In this document: one piece after another, positions 23,978-33,100 of the stretch
Layout: every line of letters begins with the position of its first letter
Numbering within the stretch: position 1 is the stretch's first letter
Assembly (NCBI GenBank): GCA_045639845.1
Contig: JAZUDW010000063.1
Coordinates: forward strand, 1 to 33,479
Direction of reading: 5' to 3'
Length of the DNA stretch: 33,479 nucleotides
Source: Colimorpha sp045639845
GTDB taxonomy: Bacteria; Bacteroidota; Bacteroidia; Bacteroidales; P3
Position numbers and translations under genes: made by a program
Notes under the pieces: model-generated
What the model was told of the DNA's origin: nothing
Database searches by the model: none
What the model saw: only the letters and a program-made list of their open reading frames with translations

Positions 23978-24007
23978 GAATATTTTTCAATTTTAAATAT
24001 ATCGCTA

Positions 24008-25243
24008 ATGAAAACATTAATCAAAAATATAAAAGAGTTAGTACAGGTGGAGCGTGCACCTCGTTTGAAAGTATGTGGTAAAGATATGGCTCATATCGAC
24101 ACCATCAAGAATGCGTACCTTATTATTGAAGACGAGAAAATCGCTGATTTTGGTGAGATGAAGGATTTGACAGAACAACAATTCGATGCTGAGGTGAATG
24201 CCGAGGGCCGTATGGTATTTCCTTCATTTTGCGATAGCCACACGCATCTTGTTTATGCGGGTAGCCGTGAAATCGAGTATATCGACAAGATTCGCGGTCT
24301 CTCCTACGACGAAATCGCCAAACGTGGTGGCGGCATCCTCAATTCTGCAAAGCGTGTGCAAGAAGCTACGGAAGATCAGCTCTACGAAGATGCAATGTTG
24401 CGTCTCGAAAATATCATTGCTTATGGTACGGGTGCTGTAGAGATTAAGTCGGGATACGGTATGACTACCGAGGCTGAGATGAAAATGCTTCGAGTGATTC
24501 GCCGTCTTAAAGAGAATTCGCCACTTACGATAAAGAGCACACTCTTGGGCGCTCATGGTATCCCCATGGAATATCGTGGCCGTCAGGAAAAGTTTGTTGA
24601 TTTGGTGATCGATGAAATGATTCCTCAAGCAGCTGCAGAAGGTCTGGCTGATTATATTGATGTGTTCTGTGACGAAGGTTTCTTCACAGTCCGTGATACC
24701 GAGCGTATGTTGGAAGCTGGTATCAAGTATGGTATGCGTCCAAAGATTCACGCCAATGAGATGGCTCTCAGTGGTGGCATCCAGTGTGCAGTGCGATATA
24801 ATGCACTCTCTTGCGACCATCTTGAATATACTGGTCCTGCAGAAATAGAGGCGCTCAAAGATTCTGAGACCATGCCTACTGTTTTGCCTGGCGCTGCTTT
24901 CTTCTTGAATATGCAGCATGCACCTGTCCGTCAGATGATGGATGCAGGCCTTCCTGTAGCTATGTCGAGCGATTATAATCCGGGTTCTTCTCCTTCGGGT
25001 AATATGCAGCTGGTGCTGAGTTTCGCATGTGTGAACTATCGTATGCTTCCCGAAGAGGCTATCAACGCCACGACTATCAATAGTGGCTACGCAATGGGAG
25101 TGAGTCAGGAGTTGAGTAGCATAGCTGTGGGCAAACGAGCCAATTTCTATATCACCAAACCTATACCTACCTATGAATATATGCCGTATGCTTATGGTGA
25201 GAATAAAGCAGAGGTAGTATTCCTTAATGGTAAAAGAATGTAA
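24008..25243 (+). CDS. hutI: Imidazolonepropionase
   Basis: A 411-residue amidohydrolase. It has the metal-binding HTH motif (H78, H80 in DSHTHLVYAGSR), further ligand regions LLGAHG and KIHANEMA, and the catalytic Asp segment SSDYNPGSSPSG. HutI opens the imidazolone ring in histidine degradation, giving N-formimino-glutamate. No hutH, hutU, hutG or ftcD is in this window, so the gene is detached from the rest of the pathway here. Its TAA stop overlaps the ATG of the LolD-like gene by one base (TAATG), suggesting coupled translation. Confidence 0.95.
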   Translation: MKTLIKNIKELVQVERAPRLKVCGKDMAHIDTIKNAYLIIEDEKIADFGEMKDLTEQQFDAEVNAEGRMVFPSFCDSHTHLVYAGSREIEYIDKIRGLSYDEIAKRGGGILNSAKRVQEATEDQLYEDAMLRLENIIAYGTGAVEIKSGYGMTTEAEMKMLRVIRRLKENSPLTIKSTLLGAHGIPMEYRGRQEKFVDLVIDEMIPQAAAEGLADYIDVFCDEGFFTVRDTERMLEAGIKYGMRPKIHANEMALSGGIQCAVRYNALSCDHLEYTGPAEIEALKDSETMPTVLPGAAFFLNMQHAPVRQMMDAGLPVAMSSDYNPGSSPSGNMQLVLSFACVNYRMLPEEAINATTINSGYAMGVSQELSSIAVGKRANFYITKPIPTYEYMPYAYGENKAEVVFLNGKRM

Positions 25244-25902
25244 TGGCTATGATATCGGTACAGCATATCCATAAGTCGTACGACAACCTTCAAGTACTGA
25301 CAGATATCAACCTTGAGATCCATCAAGGAGAGGTGGTTTCTATTGTAGGTGCTTCGGGTGCAGGCAAAACAACGCTACTCCAGATTATCGGTACGCTCGA
25401 CAGACCCGACAGTGGTGTAGTGACAATCGATGGTACTGATGTCACCCGTTTGGATGATAGGAAGTTGTCCCGATTTCGTAATCAGCATATAGGGTTCGTT
25501 TTTCAGTTCCACAATCTCCTTCCTGAGTTTACTGCCTTAGAGAATGTTTGTATGCCTGCTCTTATTGCTGGTCGTTCGATGTCGGAAGCTAGGCAAGAAG
25601 CGGAGCGTCTGCTCCAGTTCCTCAATATATCCGAGCGAGCGCAACATAAGCCTTCGGAACTCAGTGGTGGCGAACAGCAGCGTGTGGCTGTGGCTCGTGC
25701 CCTTATTAATCGTCCTGCAGTGATTTTGGCCGATGAACCTTCTGGTAATCTCGATAGCGTGCATGCCCAAGAACTTCACAATCTCTTCTTCCAGTTGCGC
25801 GACCAATATCATCAAACTTTTATTATCGTAACACACAATGAAGAATTGGCAACAATGGCCGATCGAAAAATTACAATGAAAGATGGAAAAAACTGGGAAT
25901 AA
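25243..25902 (+). CDS. ABC transporter ATP-binding protein, LolD/MacB type
   Basis: A 219-residue ATPase with Walker A GASGAGKTT (36-44), Q-loop FVFQFHNLLPEFTALENV, signature LSGGEQQRVAVARAL (140-154), Walker B VILADEPSGNLDS and the H-loop THNEELA. The LLPEFTALENVC segment and overall length fit LolD, which powers release of outer-membrane lipoproteins; the LolC/E permease is not adjacent. An FtsE/MacB-like exporter ATPase is an alternative. It overlaps hutI by 1 bp and the RlmB-like gene by 20 bp. Confidence 0.88.
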   Translation: MAMISVQHIHKSYDNLQVLTDINLEIHQGEVVSIVGASGAGKTTLLQIIGTLDRPDSGVVTIDGTDVTRLDDRKLSRFRNQHIGFVFQFHNLLPEFTALENVCMPALIAGRSMSEARQEAERLLQFLNISERAQHKPSELSGGEQQRVAVARALINRPAVILADEPSGNLDSVHAQELHNLFFQLRDQYHQTFIIVTHNEELATMADRKITMKDGKNWE

Positions 25903-26653
25903 TAAATCTGCTAAACAGAGCAGTCAGCAAGTGGTGTATGGCCTCCGCCCTGTGATAGAGGCTATTGAGAGTGGCGTCCAGATTGATAAGATTCTTATTC
26001 AGACAGGTCTGTCGGGAAATCTCGTGAATGAACTTAAGGCTAAGATCCGTGATGCCCAGCTTCCTTTCCAATATGTACCGGTAGAGAAACTCGACAAAGT
26101 TACTCGCAACAACCATCAAGGTGTAGTGGCTACGGTGTCACCTATTAGCTATCATTCGTTTATGGATCTCGTTCCTGTGCTCAGCAATGAAGGTAAGGTG
26201 CCCTTTGTTGTGCTTTTGGACCATATCACTGATGTCCGTAATATGGGCGCTATTGTCCGCACGGCAGAGTGTGCAGGGGTACATGCTATAGTGATTCCCG
26301 ATCATGGCAGTGCTCAAATAAACGAAGATGCAATCAAAACATCGTCGGGAGCCCTTCTTCGTGTGCCTATATGTCGAGAATCCAATCTCAAAACGATTGT
26401 GAACTTGGCCAAGCAATATGGCCTCCAAGTGGTCGCTGCTACCGAGAAAGGTAACCGTTCCTATCTCGATGTCGATTTTACACAACCAACACTCCTCATC
26501 ATGGGGTCTGAAGAGACGGGTATTTCCAATGAACTTCTTAAGTTGAGTGATGCCCGTGCCTGTCTTCCTATTCAAGGAGAGGTGCAAAGCCTCAATGTGG
26601 GAGTTGCCGCAGGTGTGTTTATGTATGAAGTGCTTCGCCAACGTGGCGTTTGA
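25883..26653 (+). CDS. 23S rRNA 2'-O-methyltransferase, RlmB/SpoU family
   Basis: A 256-residue SPOUT methyltransferase. The N-terminal ribosome-binding (L30e-like) domain begins VVYGLRPVIEAIESG. The catalytic trefoil-knot motifs are NMGAIVRTAECAG, LLIMGSEETGIS and QGEVQSLNVGVAAGVFMYE. RlmB 2'-O-methylates G2251 of 23S rRNA in E. coli; a closely related rRNA or tRNA target is possible here. The ATG at 25883 lies inside the end of the LolD-like gene (20 bp overlap). A MITE-like repeat begins 10 bp after the stop. Confidence 0.88.
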   Translation: MEKTGNNKSAKQSSQQVVYGLRPVIEAIESGVQIDKILIQTGLSGNLVNELKAKIRDAQLPFQYVPVEKLDKVTRNNHQGVVATVSPISYHSFMDLVPVLSNEGKVPFVVLLDHITDVRNMGAIVRTAECAGVHAIVIPDHGSAQINEDAIKTSSGALLRVPICRESNLKTIVNLAKQYGLQVVAATEKGNRSYLDVDFTQPTLLIMGSEETGISNELLKLSDARACLPIQGEVQSLNVGVAAGVFMYEVLRQRGV

Positions 26654-26662
26654 TAATTTAAA

Positions 26663-27190
26663 GATGATAAAAAAATAAGTCAGCTCCATTTCAGTCGCTG
26701 ACCCGGCTCCACTTCGGATAGTGTAGCGGTTGACTCCACTTCGGATAGTGTAGCGGTTGACTCCACTTCGGTCGCCGACCATAGTTCGGGTGATATGATT
26801 TGGCTTGATTGTCGAGCTATTTTTACATTGAGAAGATGGAGTGTGGCGGGCTACACGACTGATGAACCATGGAAAAAGAACCGACAAGATGGGCTAAAGC
26901 ATATTTAAAAATGGTATGACAACCTGATACGCTTTTAATTGTTCTCTGTTTTGCTTGCTCCGCTGAGCAATTCTTACAGGAACACTATCGAAGTCCACTG
27001 GCCTTCTTCAAATTGTTGGCTATATCGACCATTTGGCTACTCTGCAAGTGGAGCCTTGCAGGCAAAATGCTCAAAAGTTCGCTGAACCTTTTCATGCTTG
27101 GTCACATAGCCCGCTATGCTTCCTCGTATCAATTCCAAAATATCTCAACAATCTAAAGCAAGATCGTGCCAATTTATTTTTTTTATCATC
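26663..27190. mobile_element. MITE-like element with inverted ends (copy 1, long)
   Basis: The ends are inverted: left GATGATAAAAAAATAAGTCA, and right, read on the other strand, GATGATAAAAAAAATAAATT. From the left it holds a 27-bp tandem repeat (about 26702-26770, core CTCCACTTCGGATAGTGTAG) and a block (26771-26913) shared with copy 2 at 28462-28603, with about 17 differences over ~142 positions counted by eye. A unique ~250-bp stretch follows, containing hairpins such as TGCAAG/CTTGCA. No transposase is encoded. It fills the gap between the RlmB-like gene and malY, ending 48 bp before the malY ATG, and so may supply regulatory sequence. Confidence 0.65.
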
Positions 27191-27238
27191 ACCAATAGGG
27201 TTACTGACTTGGAAGCGCTCCGCAAAATATATGATAGT

Positions 27239-28414
27239 ATGAAGAAATATAATTTTGACGAGATTATTGAGAGAAAAGGAACCTCGTGTGTAAAACATGA
27301 TGGAATGTTGCACGACTATGGTCGTGAGGATCTTTTACCTATGTGGGTGGCCGATATGGATTGGAAAAGCCCCGATTTTGTGATAGATGCACTCAGAGAA
27401 CGCCTCTCTCACGAGGTGTTGGGTTATGCTGCACCTTCTCGAAGCTATTGGGATACGATGCGGCAATGGCTTCGCAATCGTTATCGTATCGAAACTTTGC
27501 AGCAAGAACTGCATTTCATTCCTGGTATAGTATCGGGTATAGCTTTTGCCATACAGAGTTTTACAGCTCCTGGGGATAAGATCCTAGTGATGAACCCCGT
27601 GTATCCACCCTTCTTGCATCTGCCAGAAGGTTCCCACCGAGAACTCTCATGCAGTAAACTCAAGGTTGTTGACGGGCGGTTTTCCATCGATTTCGATGAT
27701 CTGGATCTCAAAGCTCGTGGTTGTAGAATGATGATACTTTCCAATCCTCATAACCCTGGCGGTACGGTGTGGACGAGAGATGATTTGAAGAGAATATCAG
27801 AGATATGTCATCGTCACAATCTTGTGGTGATCGCCGATGAGATTCATGCCGATTTGACGCTTCCTGGTTATCATCATGTGTCGTATTCAACTGTGGGACC
27901 TGAAGCTCGTGATCACTCAATAACTTTTATCGCTCCGAGTAAAACATTCAACATCGCTGGTTTGGGCAGTAGCATTTGCTATGTTCCTAATCTTGATATC
28001 CGTCGCCAACTGTTTGGGTATCTTGATACCTACGAAGTTGCCAATGGAAACATCTTTGCTTATGTAGGTGCAGAGGCGGCTTTCAAAAACGGAGAAGACT
28101 GGTTGTCTCAGATGTTAGCTTATTTGCAGAATAATGTTCATTACCTAGGCGGTCGTTGCAAGGATACTTCATCCCCGCTTCATTTGGTCGATGTGGTTTT
28201 GCCGGAGGCATCCTATTTGGCTTGGCTGGATTTCAAGGCATATGGGCTCTCACACGAAGAGCTTCGTGATCGTTTTATTAATCAGGCGAGAGTGGCTATG
28301 AACGATGGAACAAACTTTGGTGGAGCCGACTACGAGTGCTGTTTTCGAATCAATCTCGGATGCCCAATGTCGATTCTTAAAGAAGCGTTGGATCGAATTG
28401 AAAACGTGCTTTAG
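27239..28414 (+). CDS. PLP-dependent C-S lyase, MalY/PatB type
   Basis: A 391-residue fold-type I PLP enzyme. The ATG at 27239 gives MKKYNFDEIIERKGTSCVKH, the usual MalY/PatB opening; the longer upstream frame runs into the repeat element. Visible motifs are MWVADMDWKSPDFVIDALRE, LSNPHNPGGTVW, VIADEIHADL and the PLP lysine in SKTFNIAGL (K235). These enzymes cleave cystathionine or cysteine to pyruvate, ammonia and a thiol or H2S; in E. coli MalY also represses the maltose regulon. No Met or maltose genes are nearby. The gene lies between two related repeat elements in the same orientation. Confidence 0.93.
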   Translation: MKKYNFDEIIERKGTSCVKHDGMLHDYGREDLLPMWVADMDWKSPDFVIDALRERLSHEVLGYAAPSRSYWDTMRQWLRNRYRIETLQQELHFIPGIVSGIAFAIQSFTAPGDKILVMNPVYPPFLHLPEGSHRELSCSKLKVVDGRFSIDFDDLDLKARGCRMMILSNPHNPGGTVWTRDDLKRISEICHRHNLVVIADEIHADLTLPGYHHVSYSTVGPEARDHSITFIAPSKTFNIAGLGSSICYVPNLDIRRQLFGYLDTYEVANGNIFAYVGAEAAFKNGEDWLSQMLAYLQNNVHYLGGRCKDTSSPLHLVDVVLPEASYLAWLDFKAYGLSHEELRDRFINQARVAMNDGTNFGGADYECCFRINLGCPMSILKEALDRIENVL

Positions 28415-28429
28415 GGGAATCGCCATTAA

Positions 28430-28637
28430 GTGATGATGAAAAATAAGTTGGCTCCCCTTCAGTCGCCGAACATAGTTCGGGTGATATGATTTGGCTTGGA
28501 TTGTCAAGATATTTTTCAATTGTAAAGATGGAGCGTGGCAGGCTACATGACTGATGAACAATGGAAAAAGAGCCGACAAGTTGATCTAAAGCATATTAAA
28601 AAATGAAACATTGTCTCAAGCTTTTTTTTATCATCAC
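28430..28637. mobile_element. MITE-like element with inverted ends (copy 2)
   Basis: The left end GTGATGATGAAAAATAAG and right end (other strand) GTGATGATAAAAAAAAGC form inverted termini. A TAA trinucleotide flanks it on both sides (28427-28429 and 28638-28640), which could be a target-site duplication. Most of the interior (28462-28603) matches copy 1. The shared block contains a short, interrupted frame ending TDEQWKKSRQVDLKHIKK, which is frameshifted between copies and so not a functional gene. Confidence 0.65.
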
Positions 28638-28729
28638 TAAGTAGGTGAATCCATTTTAAACAGAAGTTCGAGGCATTGTGCATGAAGCATAGCCTTTTGT
28701 TTGTCTAGATTGTCCCTTTTCGATTATAT

Positions 28730-28760
28730 AAGGTGTCTTCTTGACGGGAGAGGACACCTT
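28730..28760. terminator. Hairpin terminator between malY and the minus-strand secreted gene
   Basis: An 8-bp stem, AAGGTGTC (28730-28737) with GACACCTT (28753-28760), plus further pairing inside. On the plus strand a T-rich tract follows (TTGTTGTTATT). On the minus strand it lies 15 nt after the stop of the gene at 28775. Confidence 0.55.
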
Positions 28761-28774
28761 TGTTGTTATTGGAT

Positions 28775-29251
28775 CTATCGTCCTCCGAAGATGGCGTATC
28801 CTATACCTATTCCAACATTGTATTCATTATCGTGAATGCTGCCCCCAAGCCATCCTAAGAAATACCATCGTCCTCGTGTTTTGTAGGCCATTCTGATGAA
28901 AGGGATGTCGTATGTGGCCGAGTAGCCTGCGCCTAACATGGCACTACTGTTGTTCTCAAATCGCCAACCGGTTAACATTCCACCATCAAAGTTAAAAGAA
29001 TTGAGTCCGCAAAAGGCTCCTATTGATAAGTGGTCAGTGCAGGGTATCAGAAAATCAACGCCTAATCGCCATAATGGTTCTGGCTGATGTTCTATCCATG
29101 CATTCCCTCCAATAGCTAGACCCAGCATCATTTTATTGTCTCCAACAGAAAGGGTAGGGTAGTGCTGTTTCTTTAGGCTCTCATGAGGTTTTGCATAAGC
29201 CCACGATGAACAAAACAATAATGCAAAAAGGATAAGATATCTTGGCTTCAT
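28775..29251 (-). CDS. Small secreted, probable outer-membrane beta-barrel protein
   Basis: A 158-residue protein; the ATG at 29251 gives a clear signal peptide (MKPRYLILFALLFCSSWAYA). The mature part alternates hydrophobic and polar residues with many glycines and aromatic ends, e.g. KMMLGLAIGGNAWI, WYFLGWLGGSI and the last strand NVGIGIGYAIFGGR, which suggests a small outer-membrane beta-barrel. I do not recognise a specific family. It is a single gene with a terminator hairpin after it and a long AT-rich intergenic region before it. Confidence 0.65.
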   Translation of the reverse strand: MKPRYLILFALLFCSSWAYAKPHESLKKQHYPTLSVGDNKMMLGLAIGGNAWIEHQPEPLWRLGVDFLIPCTDHLSIGAFCGLNSFNFDGGMLTGWRFENNSSAMLGAGYSATYDIPFIRMAYKTRGRWYFLGWLGGSIHDNEYNVGIGIGYAIFGGR

Positions 29252-30016
29252 GGTGTTGTTGATGAATTTTTTTTGCTTAGAGAACGTTTTGTATTGCGTT
29301 TTATTGCGCAGATAAAGTGTCTGTGGTATATAATTGGACAAAAAAGAATGTGTTTTTAAACAAATCTGTATTGTGTTTGTCCAAATGACTGATCCTGTTA
29401 GAGATAAAGATGTTGCGACATGGTTTATGCTGTGTTAAATGATGTTAATTGTTGTGTTCTGTGCATCTTTGGGTTGTTTAAAAACGATATTGAGATAAAT
29501 ATTGACGATGATGCAGTTTTTTTTGATTGATGGAATGCCGATATCAGGTTATGATTTGCAGATGGTCTTGTGTATATTTATTCTGGTATTGTATTCGTTG
29601 TTGGTCAGTATTGGTTTAGTTCTTTCTTTCTTTGCTGTTGTTGCGTTCACCCTTCGTTGATATGCCATTCCGGTTACGTCTCAACTTCGGCTTTTTGCAG
29701 AACCCACGACGAAGGTATAACGAAGGTATGGCGAACTTGCTATGTTTGAGAGACGTGTTTGAAAGACGATAAAAGTAAAGCTACGTATGGCAATGAGAGA
29801 AAGGCAACGAGAGTAAGATTGAGTTAGGAATAGTGTTGGTCAGAAATCACATGCAGAAAGAAGAGTGTTAGATCGAATAAATAGGGTTGGATTGGTAAAT
29901 ATGTAGTGAGGAAATCTGAAAATGAAAATGGATGAAAGGTGTATTTTCTTTTTGTTGTAAATCAATGGTATGCGGATGATATATATTTATTATTAATAAA
30001 ATATTGTAAATTGAAC
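29252..30016. other. Long AT-rich intergenic region
   Basis: No supported gene in ~770 bp. The only order seen is an 11-bp direct repeat with units starting CGAAGG at 29710 and 29721 and CGAAC at 29732, and an inverted CCTTCGT about 55 bp upstream. The rest looks like decayed or regulatory sequence. Confidence 0.45.
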
Positions 30017-30046
30017 TTTGCAACAATGAAAAAAAACGTATCTTTG
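30017..30046 (+). promoter_or_regulatory. Promoter of the large beta-helix gene
   Basis: TTTG (30017-30020) lies 18 bp upstream of TATCTTTG (30039-30046), both exact consensus elements. The leader to the ATG at 30138 is about 85 nt. Confidence 0.7.
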
Positions 30047-30137
30047 TACTTTCTAACTATACTCGCAAAAGTGAGCTAAGGCTTACTTTCGGTATTGTAT
30101 AATTTGATGAAAATAAATAAATAAATATAATAATAAA

Positions 30138-33100
30138 ATGAAAAAAAGCGCATTCTTATTCGCACTAATTTTTGTGTTTTTGTGCGGAATTGCACGTGCC
30201 CAGATTGTGATTGGGTGTCAGCAGGGCTTTGAAACAACGGGCGAGACCAGTTCTTACACCGTTGAGTCTGGTACTGCTCAGCCTCAGACAGTCCTTCATT
30301 CCTCGGGAAGCCGTGCTTTGAAGATGAATCGTGGAACCACACCAACCATCGTCGTTCTCGATACGATCGATTTTACGGTCAATTCCTCGTGCAACCATTT
30401 CGTGTTGGAATTTATGCATATCAGCACGTGTAACCCTCAGTCGGGTGCAGAAGCAGGTAACTGCTGTCTGATTGAGTATCGCATGGTAGGATCCAACCAG
30501 TGGCAGCAGTTGACGGGTAACCAGCACTACGATATGACGTGGGGCGGTGGATCTACCGACTTCGTTGGTACATCCTCATTCTCCCAACTGAGTTACAACA
30601 TTTGGTCCAATACCATCAACAACACGGTATGGAAGCGAGAGCGTTTCGACCTCGGCAACGTGATCCGCGGTACTTCTGTTGCACAACGTAAGGTGCTGAT
30701 TCGCTATCGTATCCTTCCTGTGACCAATGGTACAGCAGGCGATCAGGCTTGGTATCTCGACAATATCATGTTCAAGGCCAGTCCTCAGTCGTTAGCAGTG
30801 CCTGTGATGAAGATGCTCCATTATCCTGACATGGCTGCATATCCTACAAGCCGTTCCACCCGTATTGAATGCCAGGTGACAACCAATGCAACTGCGGGTA
30901 TGGATGCCGACTCTATCTATATCCTTTATCGTTTGGGCTCCAGCTCGCATCAACCCGTCATGCGTTCGTATATGACTGCAATTGCAGGTCGTCCAGACTG
31001 CTATCGTGGCTATATTCCCTTCGCCGGTTACGATACCACCATCTACTATCGCGTTGTTGCCAAGGATGCTACGACCAATCATAATGCCACCACATTCCCC
31101 ATGGACGAATCCATGTGGCAAGAGTATCACAACGTGCGAGGCACGGAGCGTGAGGCTTCTGTAGGACAGGCGATTATTGACAATACAACCTGGACAACCA
31201 ACACTACGGCCAGCTCTACACCTTTCCCGGAACAGGCCGTGTCGAAAGCACAGTACATCTATCCCAAGTGGATGCTACAACAAGCGGGTATAGGCCCTGG
31301 TGCACTCACGGGTATCAACTTCACGGCAACATCGACAGCCATGAACTCGGCTCGTCAGAACTTCAAGATTAGATGTGCCAACATCCCGGAAGACTATGCC
31401 AATACTTTGTCGGAAACGAATGAGAGCGGATGGTTTTATGAAGAATTTGAGAAAACCGTATATGATAGTTCGCTGACTTTATCGCTGAATGCCAATACCA
31501 TCGGATCTATTAATTTCCAAGATACTTTCTATTATGCAGGTGGTGATCTTTTGATTACTTTCATTTATCAAAATCCGAGCACCGAGCCTACCGTAATGCG
31601 TGTTCGTACTATCAAGAAGGTGGGTTCTACTACCACCGAGCTCCCCAAGGCTTCCCTCTACCGTTCGGCAGCACACAACTATGGTTTCGACCCCAACTCG
31701 CACTCGTTCTTCTCTACGGGTATTGTTGATGCGGCCAACCGTCCCGATTTTGTGTTTAAGCTGAAGGCCAATCTTCCTTTGATCCACGATTGCGGTATCT
31801 CGGGTTTGATAACACCCAACGACTCCACAGCAGCTGCGGCTGGTACCAACAATAGCATTATCGTCACGCTGAAGAATTTTGGTGTCAACCCCATCAATGC
31901 TGCTCGTATCTATTATCGCATCGACGACAGTACGGCTCATTTCTATGATTGGACCGGAACTCTCGCAGGTGGTGCTCAGACTAGTGTGACCATTACTAAC
32001 ACTCAACGTTACGTACATGGATATCATCAGATCTGCGTATGGACTGATGATAGTATCACCAGTGGTGGTGTTCGTTACCGCGACCATGAACCTTTGAACA
32101 ATCAGATTTGTTCTCGTTTCGTGGCTTGCTCCGGCCCCATGAGTGGTAATGTCACTGTTGGATCTGCTTCGAGCGAATATTCCAATCTCAACGACTTCCT
32201 CTATGTGTTGAGCCAGTGTGGTGTGAATGGACCTCTTTATGTTAACCTCGCTGCAGGCAACTACGATGGACCCTTCGTATTCCCCGTTGTCCCTGGCGCT
32301 TCGCCTTCCAACTTTGTACAAATTCAGCCTGCCAACAATACACTGGGGTCGGTAACCCTCCGTTCGGCTTCCCAGTATATTGCCAGTCTGGCTAATTCAA
32401 AATATATTCGTTTTAGCAATATCGCCTTCTATTCCACTGGCGTAAGCACCCAGTATCAGGTGCCCTACCAGGTGCGTCTTGGTATGGCTAGCCGTGGTAT
32501 TCAGTTCCACAATTGTTCGTTCACAGAGCAAGGTAGCGGTGTGGCCTACTTCGCCAACGCGCTCCTCTACTCTGGTGGTGCCGACTCCACATTGGTGAAA
32601 AATTGTCTTTTCAGTCGTGGTAAAGTCGGTATCAGCTTGGTAGGTCCCGCTTTGGACAATATGGCCCATGGCAACGTTGTAGAAGGTTGTACACTCTCCT
32701 CCCAGCAGAATACAGGTATCATTCTTCGCAACCAAGTAGGTGGACGTATAGACTCTTGTACCGTTGCTGGTATTAATACTAACGCTAGCTATGCACTCTT
32801 GCTTCAGGACTGTGAAGGTGCAACGCGTGTAACTCGCAACATGATTTACAACACCAAGGGCGCTCCTGCCATTGGTGCTACTGGTTTTAATGGTACCGCT
32901 TCGCAGTATGCTATAATTGCCAACAATATGATTGTGTGCGACGATGATGGCTCTTCCAACACCCTCGTAACTCCACTCAACTTCATTACGGCTACCTACA
33001 CCAAGGTGGTTCACAACTCGGTGAAGATGACGGCACCTGCCCACACTGGTGTGGCCGCAGCAACCTTCGGTGGTGGTGTGATCGACAACTGCCAGTTCTA

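Noticed and set aside
27092..27313. Small minus-strand ORF with RSCFRLLRYFGIDTRKHSGL
   Set aside because: It lies mostly within the repeat element and runs across the malY start; more likely translated repeat sequence than a gene.
28430..28620. Transposase fragment (TDEQWKKSRQ resembles the start of some IS5-type transposases)
   Set aside because: The match is only a few residues, the frame is interrupted or shifted in both copies, and no DDE motif follows.
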